Positions 1 to 11,525 of a stretch of DNA of 64,000 nt are shown piece by piece (the first letter of the stretch is position 1; each line of letters opens with the position of its first letter). The stretch is taken from contig CM055111.1 of assembly GCA_029204225.1 (NCBI GenBank), positions 23,062,899 through 23,126,898 on the forward strand, given 5' to 3'. Made by a program: the position numbers and the translations under genes. Below the pieces are notes generated by a model. That model was given only the letters and a program-made list of their open reading frames with translations, was not told the DNA's origin and ran no database searches. This DNA comes from Diphasiastrum complanatum. Taxonomy: Eukaryota; Streptophyta; Lycopodiopsida; Lycopodiales; Lycopodiaceae.

Positions 1-2165
1 TATGGTGTTCGGACCATACACGAATTTCAAGGACCCTAATTATTGAAAATATTTCGGATCTTTAGAAATATGATTACCTAGAAGGTTTGCTGGTATCTTA
101 GACCTGCTAGACCTGATTTCTTTCGAACCTCTAAATTGTTCTCATCTCTAATGGTGAACTTGTGGTGGTGCAATCACATAGGTCTAATGTATACCTAGAA
201 TCTTCTCCTAAGTCATATTCTTGGTCTCGATTGGTACTACTGGCTGATCTAGGTGATCGTATCGCTGGTTCTCTAAGTAGAAGAGGGTGGGCTATATCTT
301 CATGCGTGACAAAGGTGGCTTCTGTCAGATGCCAAAATCTGTCCTCTGTGAGTACATATGCTTCAAAATAGCTGTACTCCCCACAATGTTGTGTTCTACG
401 TAGAGTGTCTCCAGGGTATAGATACTAGTAGACTTTTGGGGTGGAAAAATAGTAGCATGGGAATGGTGTCAAAGGCCTTAAAGCTTGAGGTGGTAAGGTG
501 ACTGGTTGTCCAAAGGGAACAATTCTCTCTACCTTAGCTGGCAGATGTCACTACGTGCAGGTTGGAACTGACCCACTTCCCCCATCATATAGGGTCCAAC
601 TCATTGTTGGTGTTATCTCACTTCTAGACCCCTACTTTGGTCTTTGAGATTAGGTCATGTGTCCACTAAAGTTCTAGGACTGTTAAGGGTACATCAACTG
701 AAATTGTTCATTTTTTTATTGGACACTCTAGACACTGCTCTTTCAAGTGGGGTAGGTAAAGTGAAATGTGGTGAGTACATTACGCGTGCCATCCTATTCA
801 CTGGACAGTAGCGTTTCCCAGATTTCGGGTCTAGGTGTTTCACTAGACAATACCGAAAATGGAGTGCGTACTTTGCGACTTAACCATGACAGCGTATGTC
901 AGTTGTTTCCGGCGGACTACCCGCTCTAGTGTTTCACAGAGGTCAGGCCAAGTTAATACTCTCTATAAGTGACGAAAACAGAAAAACGCTTCCAAACTTG
1001 ACGATTTCGTAGAGCAATTTAACTAACAATTTCATAGTATTGAAGCATAAAGTGTAAAAACCCACTCCCTTACTCTTCCACAAAGCATATTGTAATATTC
1101 ACTTCAATGCAATGTTAATAAAACTTTGCTTCTATCGTTCTTGGTTTGTTTAATAAAAAACCCGAGAAACATTCAATTCTCTGATGCGCCACATCGCATT
1201 TTTCATGCATTACTATAATGCCAACCCAAATTCTAATTTGTGCTAAAACAATTCACTACAAAGCTCCCCATTACTCACTCAATTGAACGAGCATAACCCC
1301 AAAATGCAAACGCATCCAACCTCAAATCTATGTGATCTCGTTACAAAAACAAACAATGTAATTTGAAAATAAAACCTTGCTTGCTTTAAAAATGCACATA
1401 AAGTTCTCATTTGAAATACAAGTATCTGAAACCCTACTCTATCACACCATGGTTTGATTAACACACTTACGATAGCCACACTGATGTATTCAAGTTATAC
1501 GAATGAGAATCAAGTAAAGTAGAAGTTTACCTCAATGTGCATAGGTATCTGTAAAGTCGGAGAGATGCTAGTCATGAATGTTTCGGAGATCAAAGCCTAA
1601 TTCTATCCATATTCAGCTTCACGAAGATAAAGCCAAGTGGAAGGATAGAGAACAATGGTTCACTGGCAGCGATGAAGAATGAGAAACCTTTGCATCCAAT
1701 TGCTTTGTACCAGCGATGAACAGCAGAATAGAATTCACATTCAACCAATTCTCTATCTATGGTTAAGACGAAATCAACTCTTTGGGAGTGATGAAGGACA
1801 AAGTAAAATATTCAATCAGCTCTGAAGAATAGCTGACAACAAAGACTCAACCTTCTTTGTGAATGGTGCTAATAACTGAAACATGATTCTCATTGACAAT
1901 TGTCTGGCAGTAGAAGTGCATTGAGAAATAATAGGAGTTCACTTGATCGTTGTCATAGAAGTGCAAATGTCTACCACAGTAAAAGTGCGATTCGATTGAA
2001 TGACAAAAAAATTGCACTATAGACTGCCTCTGGGATACAACGAGACCACAAGACACACAAAGTGAAGTTATCTTCCCACATCCCATACAAAATTGAGCAA
2101 TAAGAAAGTAGACATACCAAATCTCATTCTCAAACTTATCAACCTTCAATCAACAACCCAAATGC
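1..2165. other. Non-coding stretch, no gene supported
   Basis: I find no recognisable protein motif here. Open frames are all 100 codons or shorter (for example 1847-2149 on the minus strand) and look like chance frames. The base composition is mixed and AT-rich, like intergenic plant DNA or very old transposon sequence. No LTR ends, primer site or polypurine tract could be placed. Confidence 0.5.
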
Positions 2166-2169
2166 ATTC

Positions 2170-2325
2170 CAAGTCACTTGACTTTTAACTAACTCTCAAC
2201 AAGTGTAATGAAACTCTCAATCAACATGGCATTCAACTATCACATCAACATTATCAACTCCAACTATCAAATCATCAACTTACTATCACATTATTATCCA
2301 ACTATCATCCAACTATATCTTAACA
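2170..2325. repeat. Degenerate CAACTATCA-type simple repeat
   Basis: The plus strand is built from loosely repeated words such as CAACTATCA, ATCAACTC and CATCAACT, almost free of G. Such a track is low-complexity sequence rather than coding. It lies just before the more GC-balanced block with the GGGACCCAATTCTAGG repeats. Confidence 0.45.
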
Positions 2326-2469
2326 CAAAGAGTGGCCTCCTTTTGTAGTAAATTCCAAGTGTCCCCCTTCAAAATGAGGCTTTGCCAATTTTCATGCCCT
2401 TCCAGCCTTCTTTTCCATTTGTCCAATCCCCATTGGCAAGTACATCAAGTGGCCTCCTTGAGGGCGTAC

Positions 2470-3076
2470 GGGTTGGTGCCGTTTAAGGCCCCTTTCCAAA
2501 ACTAGCCAAGATGCCACTTTTGTCAACAGCTAGAGGAGGTATCTACCAAACTTTTCTAGCCTCTAGGGTCTTCTTGCATTTATTATTCAAAAGGTGGTTG
2601 AAGACTCTTGCCAACCTCTCTCTCTCTCTTGTTAGGTGTCCCCTATTTCCCTTGGTCCTCCATTTCTTTGGCCTTTCATTTGATTTTTTCTTGTAGTATG
2701 CACGGCCTGGCTTTTGGCTTTTAGTTTCTCGGGATTACCGACTGATTTGCGTACTTTGCCCATTTTCCGTAATTTGCCCAATTTTGCTCGTTAGGGTTTC
2801 TGCAAGTTTTAAGTACTGCCCACAATTCACAGCTTGGGTTTTGCCCGATAAATATTTTTCTTTGATGGCTCTTTGACTCGGGTTGACTTTTTTGGCATTC
2901 ATGACTAGGGCTCCCATGACAACACCGTTTTTCTGAAAATGCACTAGGCAACCATATAATAGTAAAACCAACTCTACATGGTAGGATTTTAGCACGACTA
3001 TGCCGGCTATTTTTACAACTGGCCAAAAAGCCGTAAAATTTATCGCAGGCCATTTCTACGGCCGCAAACTTTTCTC
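2470..3076. other. Intergenic DNA with a chance minus-strand frame
   Basis: A minus-strand frame of 144 codons (3155-2721) crosses this stretch and runs into the direct repeat. It has no domain I recognise, and part of it is repeated sequence found again near 3480, so I do not call it a gene. TC-rich runs occur near 2615-2640. Confidence 0.3.
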
Positions 3077-3595
3077 TAGCCTCATTTAGGGTGGGCTGGG
3101 ACCCAATTCTAGGTGGACCGACATTTTTGGCTCGGTCTTTACAAAAATTGACCACAAAATATTTTTGACGATTTTTTTGAAAGTTAGTTTCCTACTTTTA
3201 AACTGTGTCTAGCCACTTTAGGACGGGCTGGGACCCAGTTCTAAGGCAAATTTGTGACAATTTTTTCTTTGACAACCGAGTTTTACATGCCAATTTTTTT
3301 TCCAGTTTTGGGAATTTAAACTTCAATATTAGCCCGATTTTTCGTGCGAAAATATCGGCTAACAATTGGGATTCACTCTGTTGCAGGAAGTGGACTCCAA
3401 AATAATATGTAATTGGGTTCTACAGCTCGTGGCTATATATAGGAGCCTCCTCCACGAGTTCTAGAGCATGTATCATTTAGGGCAGGCTGGGACCCAATTC
3501 TAGGTGGACCGGCTCGGTCTTACAAAACTTGACCACAAAATATTTTTGACGATTTTTTTGAAAAATCAATTTCTTACTTTTAAACTGTTCTTCTC
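3077..3595 (+). repeat. Direct repeat of about 120 bp, two and a half copies
   Basis: Copy 1 (about 3080-3205) and copy 2 (about 3474-3592) share the order TTAGGG..GGGCTGGGACCC, AATTCTAGGTGGACC, GGCTCGGTCT, TTGACCACAAAATATTTTTG, ACGATTTTTTTGAAA and TTACTTTTAAACTG. A shorter third match with GGGCTGGGACCC sits at 3218-3243. Copy 2 lacks about ten bases present in copy 1. The layout could be a tandem duplication or the remains of LTR or leader sequence. No flanking coding domain decides between these. Confidence 0.65.
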
Positions 3596-4630
3596 CCCGT
3601 TTTAAAAAAAAATTCATAATTTCAATCAAAAAGTTCCTAGGAGACAACGTATAAGATATCAAAGATTCGAAAAAGTCAGTAATGAGTATTCAATACTATT
3701 ACAAACCGGACTTTTTCCTTAAAATCATAAAATATCTTATCCCGAGTGATAGAAATATTACTCTCAATAATCAACTATCTAATAGAGATAGTAAATTGGT
3801 CCAGGAAGTCTACATTCCACTTAATCAATTGAAAACATCAATCGATTCTGAGCTATATTCACAAATCTAAAATGGAAGCATGAATTCATATAACTTAAAT
3901 AGTCCTTTAGAACCTAGTTCTACACTTGAAGGAATTATATGAATCTCAATCCAATTGTCTCATACATAAGAAATTTTTAAAAAAGTAGAGGTTTAAAATT
4001 AAAGAGAAATAGCTTTTAAGGCTTTCCGATTTGGAATTTATGAGATACCATTGAGGGATCCGGATCTATATCTCATAACCTCTCCAAATACCGTAAATAG
4101 GCTTTACCAATGGTTTCAACTATTAGATTTACAAATAATGTAAATACTAATTACTAGTCTACAGATCATTCTCACACAAGAAATCCCTCTTTGAAATCAT
4201 TGATGTCCCATACCACCCATTTTCTCTCCAACAAAGCCCTTTGCTTTTAGATCTGACCATCAGAAAATCAAAAAGACTATTTGACCATCCTATATCCAAT
4301 ATAGGGCCCACTCTTCAACCAAAGATACTTCCAACTATTGAATTCTCCATTTCCTTAAGTTTTCACAATAGATGACAATATCATCTAAAAATACCACTTG
4401 GCATTGACCCCAGTACGAACGAGAAACTCCGTTCATATACAATCAAAATCCTAAGCTTATTCTTCAAAACCAAAAGGAAAAATTCAATATAGCTGAAATA
4501 TACCAATAGATATCCAGTATCTATAATTAAAATGGTACAAGGAATTCAGTTCCTTAAAGAAGATCATTAACTACATTATTCGATAATCCAGAGATCTCAA
4601 AATTCCATTTGGATTTCCAATACCATATAT
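3596..4630. other. AT-rich non-coding stretch
   Basis: Only short frames (62 codons or fewer) occur, and none carries a recognisable motif. I see no LTR boundary or RNA gene here. Confidence 0.4.
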
Positions 4631-4715
4631 GATGGATGAACACTCTCCTTTGTGGATGAACACTCTTCTTAAGTGGATGAACCTTCTCCTTAAGTGGATG
4701 ACAAATGCTCTTTGA
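4631..4715. repeat. Tandem repeat, about 21 bp, four copies
   Basis: GTGGATGAACACTCTTCTTAA-like units start near 4632, 4652, 4673 and 4694. Spacing is 20-21 bp and copies diverge by a few bases. Two more distant relatives (GGATGAAAGATCC, GGGTGAACAGATTG) follow near 4757-4790. On the minus strand the units would read as a seven-residue HPLKKSV-like repeat, but no gene context supports translation. Confidence 0.65.
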
Positions 4716-5488
4716 GTGATTTTGTATTTTTCCAAAAGGCTGAGCAAAGCTCCCACTTGGATGAAAGATCCCCTTTTGGGTGAACAGATTGTCAACAATC
4801 TTTTGCATAAATTTTGGTGTACTTTGTTGAGCATGTAAGTATCTCTGCTTATGTAATTTGATTGGAGCATTTGCGAGAAGGTTTTAACCATTATGCAAAT
4901 GTGTTTTTAGGTTCTTAACAGGTTGAGGAACATTCTCATGTGAAGTGATCTTAGATCTACATCTAAACACCAAGATTTGACAAGCTAGTGAAGCTAGTCT
5001 TGTGATTCACTAAGTGTGCTCTTTCATTTACCTCTAAAGCTTGTATTTATCATTTGCTGGAGTTTATAAACCTTTAGAAGTGTTTTTTACATGTGGTTTT
5101 ACAGGTTGAATTAATATCTTAGTGTGTTGATCATATGTTGATCAAGTTTGTTCAATTCTAGGTATTCTTGGCAGCCTAGTCTTGTGAATTTTCTAAGAAT
5201 GCAAGTAACTCTTCAGACCATAACTTGATTTGGTCACTTTCTGGAAAGTTTGAGAGCTTAAGAAAGAGTGTGTTCAAGTTGGTTTGAGTTTGTAATCCAT
5301 TCTTAGTGTGTGCAAAGTGTTGCATGTGTTTCGATCTTCCTTTCTATGCTTGGAAACCAGCCAGGTTCAAGATAGAAGTGTTTTAGGGTCCTAGATCTTC
5401 TGAGATCTCCTTATCCATCATTGTTGAGAGGAAAGTGAGTGATAGGTGCATTAGGACAGAGCCCAAAAGTTGAAGAATCATTATATTC
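4716..5488 (+). other. Probable leader region of the copia element at 5489
   Basis: This AT-rich, G/T-rich stretch precedes a copia gag start and is the natural place for its LTR end and leader. I could not find a TGGTATCAGAGC-type primer site or a clear TG..CA LTR boundary, so the assignment rests on position only. Confidence 0.3.
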
Positions 5489-5994
5489 ATGGCTTCCAAT
5501 GGTGGGATCATGTTAGAAACCAATGATAGGTTGAGTTCATCAAACTACTCTACCTGGAAAGTGAGGATGGAATCCTTACTTGAGTTGAATGAACTCATGG
5601 ACATAGTTGTAGGAACTGAAGAGAGGCCACCCATAGTTCAAGAGCAACAAAGGTTTGATAAGAAGGCCAAAAGGGCTCTTCATATCATTAAAATGAATGC
5701 TACCAATGAACTTCTCAAGGAAGTTGGTAATAGTCAAAGTGCAAGTGAGGCATGGAATGCCTTGAAGAAGCTCTTTGAATCAAAGTCCACATCTAGGGTA
5801 TTGACCCTAAAGAGGCAAATATTTTCTAGTAGACAAAGAGAGGGTGAAAGTGCTCATGCATTTGTCTTGAGGGTTAAGTCCTTAAGTGATGATCTAGCAT
5901 GCATTGATGAAAGCATAAAAGATGGTGAAATAGTCCAGGTTATGTTGAATGGTTTGATAGATGAACATGCTAACCTTGTGCAAAGTTTTGCCAT
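5489..5994 (+). pseudogene. Ty1/copia gag fragment, 3' truncated
   Basis: The frame starts at an ATG (MASNGG) and encodes about 168 residues of a copia-type Gag, the particle coat protein. Recognisable parts are the N-terminal LSSSNYSTWKVRMESLLE segment (DUF4219-like), the W-NALKKLFES core of the UBN2 domain (residues about 90-100), and the YV/FVLRVKSL and VQVMLNGL motifs. At about 5995 the sequence changes abruptly into minus-strand gypsy protease DNA, so the zinc knuckle, protease and all of pol are missing. The nearest relative in the window is the longer minus-strand gag at 58945-60615, which shares the same motif order. Non-functional as it stands. Confidence 0.85.
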
Positions 5995-6004
5995 TCAAAG
6001 AGTC

Positions 6005-6417
6005 TTGCGAAACTGTACTCTCGCAATTTTGACAGATATATCTTCAACCATTCCATGCAGATGAACTGTCGTTTGATCAGCTAGCTTAATGGCAAAAGTC
6101 GTAGACTTGATCTTTATAAGGCCCCATTTTGCGCATAGCTTTGTAGAAATCAGGTTAACTCCTGAACCGCCATCTATCACAGTTGCTTCCTTAGGAAACT
6201 GTCTATGTTGTATTGGTAGAGTGATATTCTTTTGTTCACTTTCCCAAGCAGCTCCGACATGGAGTACTTCATTAGATTCTTCAAATCTAGCACAAAAAAG
6301 TGGCTCTTGATGGACTTTTGGTTCTTCTTGAGTTAACTTTTGCGCTGAGACTTTTTTGCTTTTGGCACCAACTTCAGGGACTCTCCCAATGAAATATTGA
6401 TCTTACTAGATAAAATA
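6005..6417 (-). pseudogene. Ty3/gypsy protease fragment
   Basis: On the minus strand this matches the gypsy gag-protease junction at 43667-44073, roughly 85-90% identical by eye over about 410 bp. It contains the retropepsin start MIDGGSGVNLIS, in which the catalytic aspartate sits in a D-G-G context. Both ends are abrupt: at 6005 it abuts copia gag and at 6417 a ParB-like gene fragment, both on the opposite strand. It is a truncated copy inserted or joined by recombination. Stops and a frameshift before the protease motif make it inactive. Confidence 0.85.
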
Positions 6418-7194
6418 TTTTTACCATACTACGAGACAACCAGAGTCTTAGTGGAGGTCACTGACAAAAAAATCTTGAAACAAAAGGCATCCAAAATACG
6501 ATTCTACATAATTGATGGCCAACATACTATACAAGCGGCCAAAAATTTGCTTGCTATTCTTGACAATGAGAACCTCCTTGACATGGCAATGTTGCGACAA
6601 TGTATCAGCGAAGAAGTGCTTGCATCCTGAGTCACAAAGTAACCCCTATTGAGTGCGTGCAAAATATCACGGGCGCTGAATGAACTCAACAATGAATATA
6701 AATTGAAAAGCTCATTGCTGGAGTTGTTGCATCAAGCTAGATCACAATGGAAATTTTGTGGATGCCCCTCAAGGCCTATTGGAGGTAGTTGAGGAGACGA
6801 TAAATGGAAGTTATGTTTTTTTCATTTAATTTTATAGTCCTTTGTTGAATCTGTTTTGGCTCATTTTCCTAACATGATTTTACAGGCCTTTAAATCTATG
6901 CTAGAAGATGTAATGAGACAAAAGAATCCAAAGGAATGCTACGCATTATTCATGTTGCATGATAAGGTATGGAAAAAGTGGATGAGCCTTATAAAAAAGT
7001 GGGTGTCAGGGGCGTTGAGAAATGCCAAGGGGGAGGTAAAACCGCAAACAAAGAATGAGCTTAGGTTTATTATAGTTTTCCTTCTTCGCCCGATGCAAGG
7101 TCTGTGACCAAAGTAGAGACGGAAACTCTTTTTGATGAGATGTTAGAAGGTCGGATAGTATTTGGGGACAGTAGATTGTCGATAACGTTATAAC
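6418..7194 (+). pseudogene. Degenerate spliced gene with ParB-like DGQHT motif
   Basis: A plus-strand reading frame (about 6419-6630) encodes FYIIDGQHTIQAAKNLL, which resembles the [ND]GQH/R helix motif of ParB/Srx-type domains. After a TGA at 6628-6630 and a TAA shortly after, the same frame stays coding-like (SRALNELNNEYKL, LLELLHQARSQW) to about 6783. A possible donor (GGAG then GTAGTT) and a good acceptor (CTAAC..TTTTACAG, exon from 6887) would remove an intron of about 100 bp. The next part reads FKSMLEDVMRQKNPKECY and, after a frameshift near 7090, TLFDEMLEGRIVFGDSRL, ending at TAA 7192-7194. The start is missing because gypsy sequence replaces it. Function unknown; ParB domains bind or cut DNA or act as CTPases, which is family knowledge only. 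The similarity is one short motif, so the call is tentative. Confidence 0.4.
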
Positions 7195-7439
7195 TTTTTT
7201 TTTAAATGCTGAGCAACATAAGCCTCTTGGTGACAAAAAAAACCTTTTTTTTGTCATTTTTACCAAGACTTCCTATCCTAGAGAAAACAGGATACATTGT
7301 AAGTAAAAATCATCGATGCAACATGGGAACCTCTCGTAGGTAGTGTATAAATCAAATAAAAAAAAAATTGGACTCAAAGGACAGTAACACAGTAACATAG
7401 CACGCAACTATTTTGTTACCCCATGCTTAAAAGCAAAAT

Positions 7440-8335
7440 TTTCAGAGGTAGCCAAAGACATACGTTTAACCACAAACATAAAGAAACAAGTGAAACCAAC
7501 AAAAACAAGGTAAACCCACAAAGATCAGTAATAAATTAAAACCCAAGCTCAAAAGAACCAGAAACAGATAGTTAAAAGCAAAAACGAAAAGGAGCAACAA
7601 GACAGAACTAAAAACCGACGAAGAAATAGAAGAAGAGGGCAAAAACTTGGAGAAAACCGAACCACAACTAACACCAGTCAGAACAACAACACAGAGAACC
7701 ATCACAACAAGACAAAAAACAAACCAAAAACCCACTACCAAAGCTAAAAAACAAACAAGCAAACCACATCCCATTAAAAAACCCCCAAGAAAGCAAGAAC
7801 AAAGAAGCATAAAGAGCAACAAATCGTCCCTTATCAGAAGCCATGGCAGAACGAAGAAGCAGGAAGCAACAGCAGGCGCACTACCAGGAGAAAGGTAACA
7901 AACAACGTAGCAAAAGGGCAAGAAAGAACAATTACTACCCACCAAGCAGCAGAAAACTAGCAACCAGAGCCAACAAAACAATGCAGCACAGAGCCGTATA
8001 ACACTACGAAAAAAAAAGGAGGTAAAGGAGGAAGACGCCAACAGCAACCCTAGCACCACGCAGCACAGCCCCGGAACAGCCAGCAAACAGCTAGGGAAAG
8101 CAAAGAAAAAATAGGACAAAAACCAAAGAGTGAGCAGCACCATACGCCAATGTCCGCAGCACAACCCATCAATGCCCAAGAACGCCCATCAATGCCCATG
8201 AAAGTGCAACTAGCCACCAAAAGCCTAGCACAGCCAGCCAAGAAGAAGCACCACGACGAGGGAGGGAAAAGAGAGAACCAAGAAAAGAAAGGAAGCACAA
8301 TGCCAAGTCAAAGAAGGAAAAAGAGGTACCAACTC
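7440..8335. repeat. A-rich, T-depleted low-complexity block
   Basis: For nearly 900 bp the plus strand is dominated by A with C and G and is strikingly poor in T (words such as AAAACC, CAACAA, GAAGAAG, AGCAAC). This asymmetry removes TTA, CTA and TCA, so it opens a 237-codon frame on the minus strand (8179-7466) that is only a Leu/Cys/Phe/Val-rich by-product. The block ends near 8335 where composition returns to normal. Such strand bias occurs in untranslated parts of some retroelements. I could not tie it to a particular element. Confidence 0.6.
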
Positions 8336-8339
8336 TTCT

Positions 8340-9254
8340 TGTGGTGCTAGCTCATGCAGAATATCATCTTGATTTTGCTCCTGCTCAACAACATGCTCTA
8401 TTTCTTCTTCTACTTTCCTACTCTTTTCTGCATTGGACAACGGCTTATATTGGGATGACGGAGAAGACATCCTCATCGAGCTTCCTTGGTACTGGCTTGA
8501 TGATGATGATAATGATGATGATGTCTTCACTAACGTGGTTGCCTTGATACTTGCATTTGGGATTCAGCCTCCACTGAAGGGGCTAGTTCTAGCAGTACCG
8601 GTGTAATTATGATGTCTTCCTACACTGTTAACACACCAACATGCATACACATGATACCCATCTACAAACCAAGCCTGGAAAACTGATTGATCTTTACTAA
8701 TTTACAAAATTGCTTAAAAGCAATCTGTTCGAAGGCAATAGGTTCTCTATTCAGGGCTCTTAGCAGATATCCCATATTCGTATTCGAAATGGTGTACTCT
8801 TGCTCCGGTAAGAATATAGAAGCAAGAGCAAATCAAACAGAGCTTTTGAGATTGGGATCTCTGATGTAAGAGAGTTCACATCCCCGTCTCTCAAGATAAG
8901 CTTCTTCTTGGAAAACTCCGCTCTTTGCGATGAAGTCTGGCTTTGTAACTGGCATATGGCCGTCATAGGCAAACCTAAGGCACGACAGTAAAATCCTTCT
9001 ATAATAATAATTTCTCGATTTCGGACAATGGTGGAAATATGTCCTCCTTCTGTTTCGCTAAAATTGCGGATCAGCTCATGGCACAAGTCCGTAAGGATTA
9101 TTGATGGATCGAATTGAAGAAGTCCTTCAATTCGTGCTCTTATAGCCAATGGTTGCAAAACTGGTAAAACTGGCTTTGGGTGCATTTGGATACGATTGCC
9201 ATGGCGCTCGCATATATAAACCAGCGATGGCGGAAAGGAGCTTGATCGTAACAA
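8340..9254 (-). CDS. Hypothetical protein frame(s), unknown function
   Basis: The main frame (9254-8760) encodes 164 residues beginning MLRSSSFPPSLVYICE. It contains a mixed, globular-looking stretch (FDPSIILTDLCHELIRNF, HISTIVRNREIIII, YCRALGLPMTAI) that I do not recognise. Downstream on the same strand, 8530-8340 reads a Ser-rich then acidic segment (SSSLSSSSSQYQG, VEEEIEHVVEQEQNQDD) before running into the A-rich block. These could be two parts of one unidentified retroelement or host open frame, or chance frames. No start context, splice sites or homologue supports a firm gene call. Confidence 0.2.
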
Positions 9255-9325
9255 TTCAGAAATTTTTTTGTCCTGGCTGACTGCCGTTTGGTTGGGTTTG
9301 TTCTCTTGCTTTCTGCTTCTGTGGT

Positions 9326-9664
9326 GTGGTTGGGTGTTTGGTTTGTTTTTTCATGATGAGTTCTCAGACATTCCAACAAGAACTAACATTTTTTCTTCCA
9401 CCTTTTTGTAGTCCAAAACTCCAGTGGAGAATGGATTACCTTCTCTTACCTAAACTTTTTGGTTATACAAAAGAACAATGGGAAAGCCCTTGGACTTTTT
9501 CTAACCTAAATTCTTTTTGGGCCAAACTAACAGTGCACCAAAAAAGAATCCTTGCTCTTGCCATTGTTCAGAATAAGTTCGATGGGCAAACTAACTATAT
9601 ACATGTGGTCGCAAGAAGTCCAGCGAGAGAACTGGCTTCGATACATGCCATAGAATATGCATAG
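9326..9664 (+). other. Unassigned open frame before the CT tract
   Basis: A 112-codon frame contains WRMDYLLLPKLFGYTKEQW and FWAKLTVHQKRILALAIV, which have a protein-like composition with aromatic and charged residues mixed. I do not recognise a family. It ends 77 bp before the (CT)n tract. Listed only because the frame is better than the local background. Confidence 0.15.
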
Positions 9665-9736
9665 TCCCCCCTTCATGGCCTCCCTTTCACTCCCTTCCCA
9701 CCTACTCAAGCCCGCTCTCACTATGGCGCTTCGTGC

Positions 9737-10555
<819 letters not shown>

Positions 10556-10559
10556 AAGG

Positions 10560-10880
10560 GTCCAACATTTTTTCTCTATGGATTTGAATGCCCAGACAGA
10601 AGCGAGCTTCGTCCATATCGGTTATGTCGAATTCAGAGAAGAACATATGTTTAGCATCCTTCACTAGATTGGTACTGTTGCTGAAAAGGAATGTATCATC
10701 GACATACATGGTGATAATAATAAAGGATTGTTGCACTAACTTGAAGTATACATTAGAATCGATAGTGCTTTGTTCAAAACCGTATTGGATGAGGAATGTG
10801 TTGATCCTCTGAAACCAAACTTTGTTTGATTGATTCAAGCTATGAAGTTTCTTATGGAGTTTACAGACATGATGTTTCAT
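10560..10880 (-). pseudogene. Ty1/copia reverse transcriptase fragment
   Basis: Minus-strand translation gives a piece of copia RT: the LHKKLHSLNQSNKVWFQRIN segment, then YVDD (the catalytic metal-binding box) in IITMYVDDTFLF, then FSEFDITDMDEARFCLGIQI. It matches the RT of the copia remnant at 36600-36960 closely. The match ends near 10565, where unrelated sequence follows in frame. Finger, palm N-terminal part, RNase H and integrase are absent, so it is a dead fragment. Confidence 0.85.
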
Positions 10881-10889
10881 GTGAAGAAA

Positions 10890-11174
10890 TTCAGATCAAT
10901 TTTACTGATCTTTGGTTAGAAATAAATCAACTCTGCCAATGTTGCTAGTGTAGAAAAATCAACATCTACTCAATGAAAGAGATGCAAACTCAACAAGAGC
11001 TTGATAAAATATCAAACATATGATATGATGAAGTTGTTTTCTATACAAAAACAGTAAGCTACTATATTTCACACGTGCAGATCCGAAAATAACATAAAAT
11101 AAGCATTCTACACACAAGATTGCAAGATCTCACAAATATAGTGCACCAATGGATAGATGAACCCAAGAGAACTC
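10890..11174 (+). mobile_element. 3'-end fragment of the same copia family, inverted
   Basis: This segment matches, on the opposite strand, the end of RNase H and the untranslated region of the copia remnant at 36230-35935. Shared anchors include GTAGAAAAATCA.CATCTAC, GATGCAAACTC, AGCTACTATATTTCACAC, TATAGTGCACCAA and CCCAAGAGAAC. It lies beside the minus-strand RT fragment but points the other way, so the two pieces are not colinear. Its right end coincides with the start of the next LTR at 11175. Confidence 0.75.
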
Positions 11175-11525
11175 ATGTATAAGCATGAAGTGAGCTAAGA
11201 GAGAGAGAGAGAGAGGGTGTGTCTCTTCCCATGAGTGTACAAATATATATAGCAAATCCATGACTCATTAATGAGTTTGGTTTCCCTCCATAACAAAAAC
11301 CCTAGCAATTAATGTGGACTAGATTCAATGTCTGCACCATATAAATTTGTATCTTCTAAAACTCATGTACTACACTTTCCCACACCGTCAAAAAGTGTTT
11401 ATTCAAATGATTTTAGACTAATATAACTTTGAAAATTCAAAATCTAATTCTAATATGAAAATTGGCCTCAATTGCCAAATATACAAATATGACCAAAATA
11501 GCAAAACTAGCTGAAATTTCTCACA
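11175..11525 (-). mobile_element. Copia 3' LTR, 351 bp
   Basis: On the minus strand the repeat starts TGTGAGAAATTTC, directly after a polypurine tract (GTTGAAAAGGGAG, 11526-11538), and ends GCTTATACA, giving TG..CA ends. A TATATATATTTG box lies at about 11242-11255 on the minus strand and a GA-rich run near 11200 follows the expected transcript start. The left border was set where homology to the 35.9-kb family stops. No 5' LTR partner exists in the window because the element is truncated at 13395. Confidence 0.65.

Noticed and set aside
2721-3155. 144-codon minus-strand frame
   Set aside because: It overlaps the direct repeat, has no known motif, and the second repeat copy does not preserve the frame.
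7466-8179. 237-codon minus-strand frame rich in Leu, Cys, Phe and Val
   Set aside because: It is produced by the near absence of T on the plus strand, which removes minus-strand stops. There is no signal, domain or start context.
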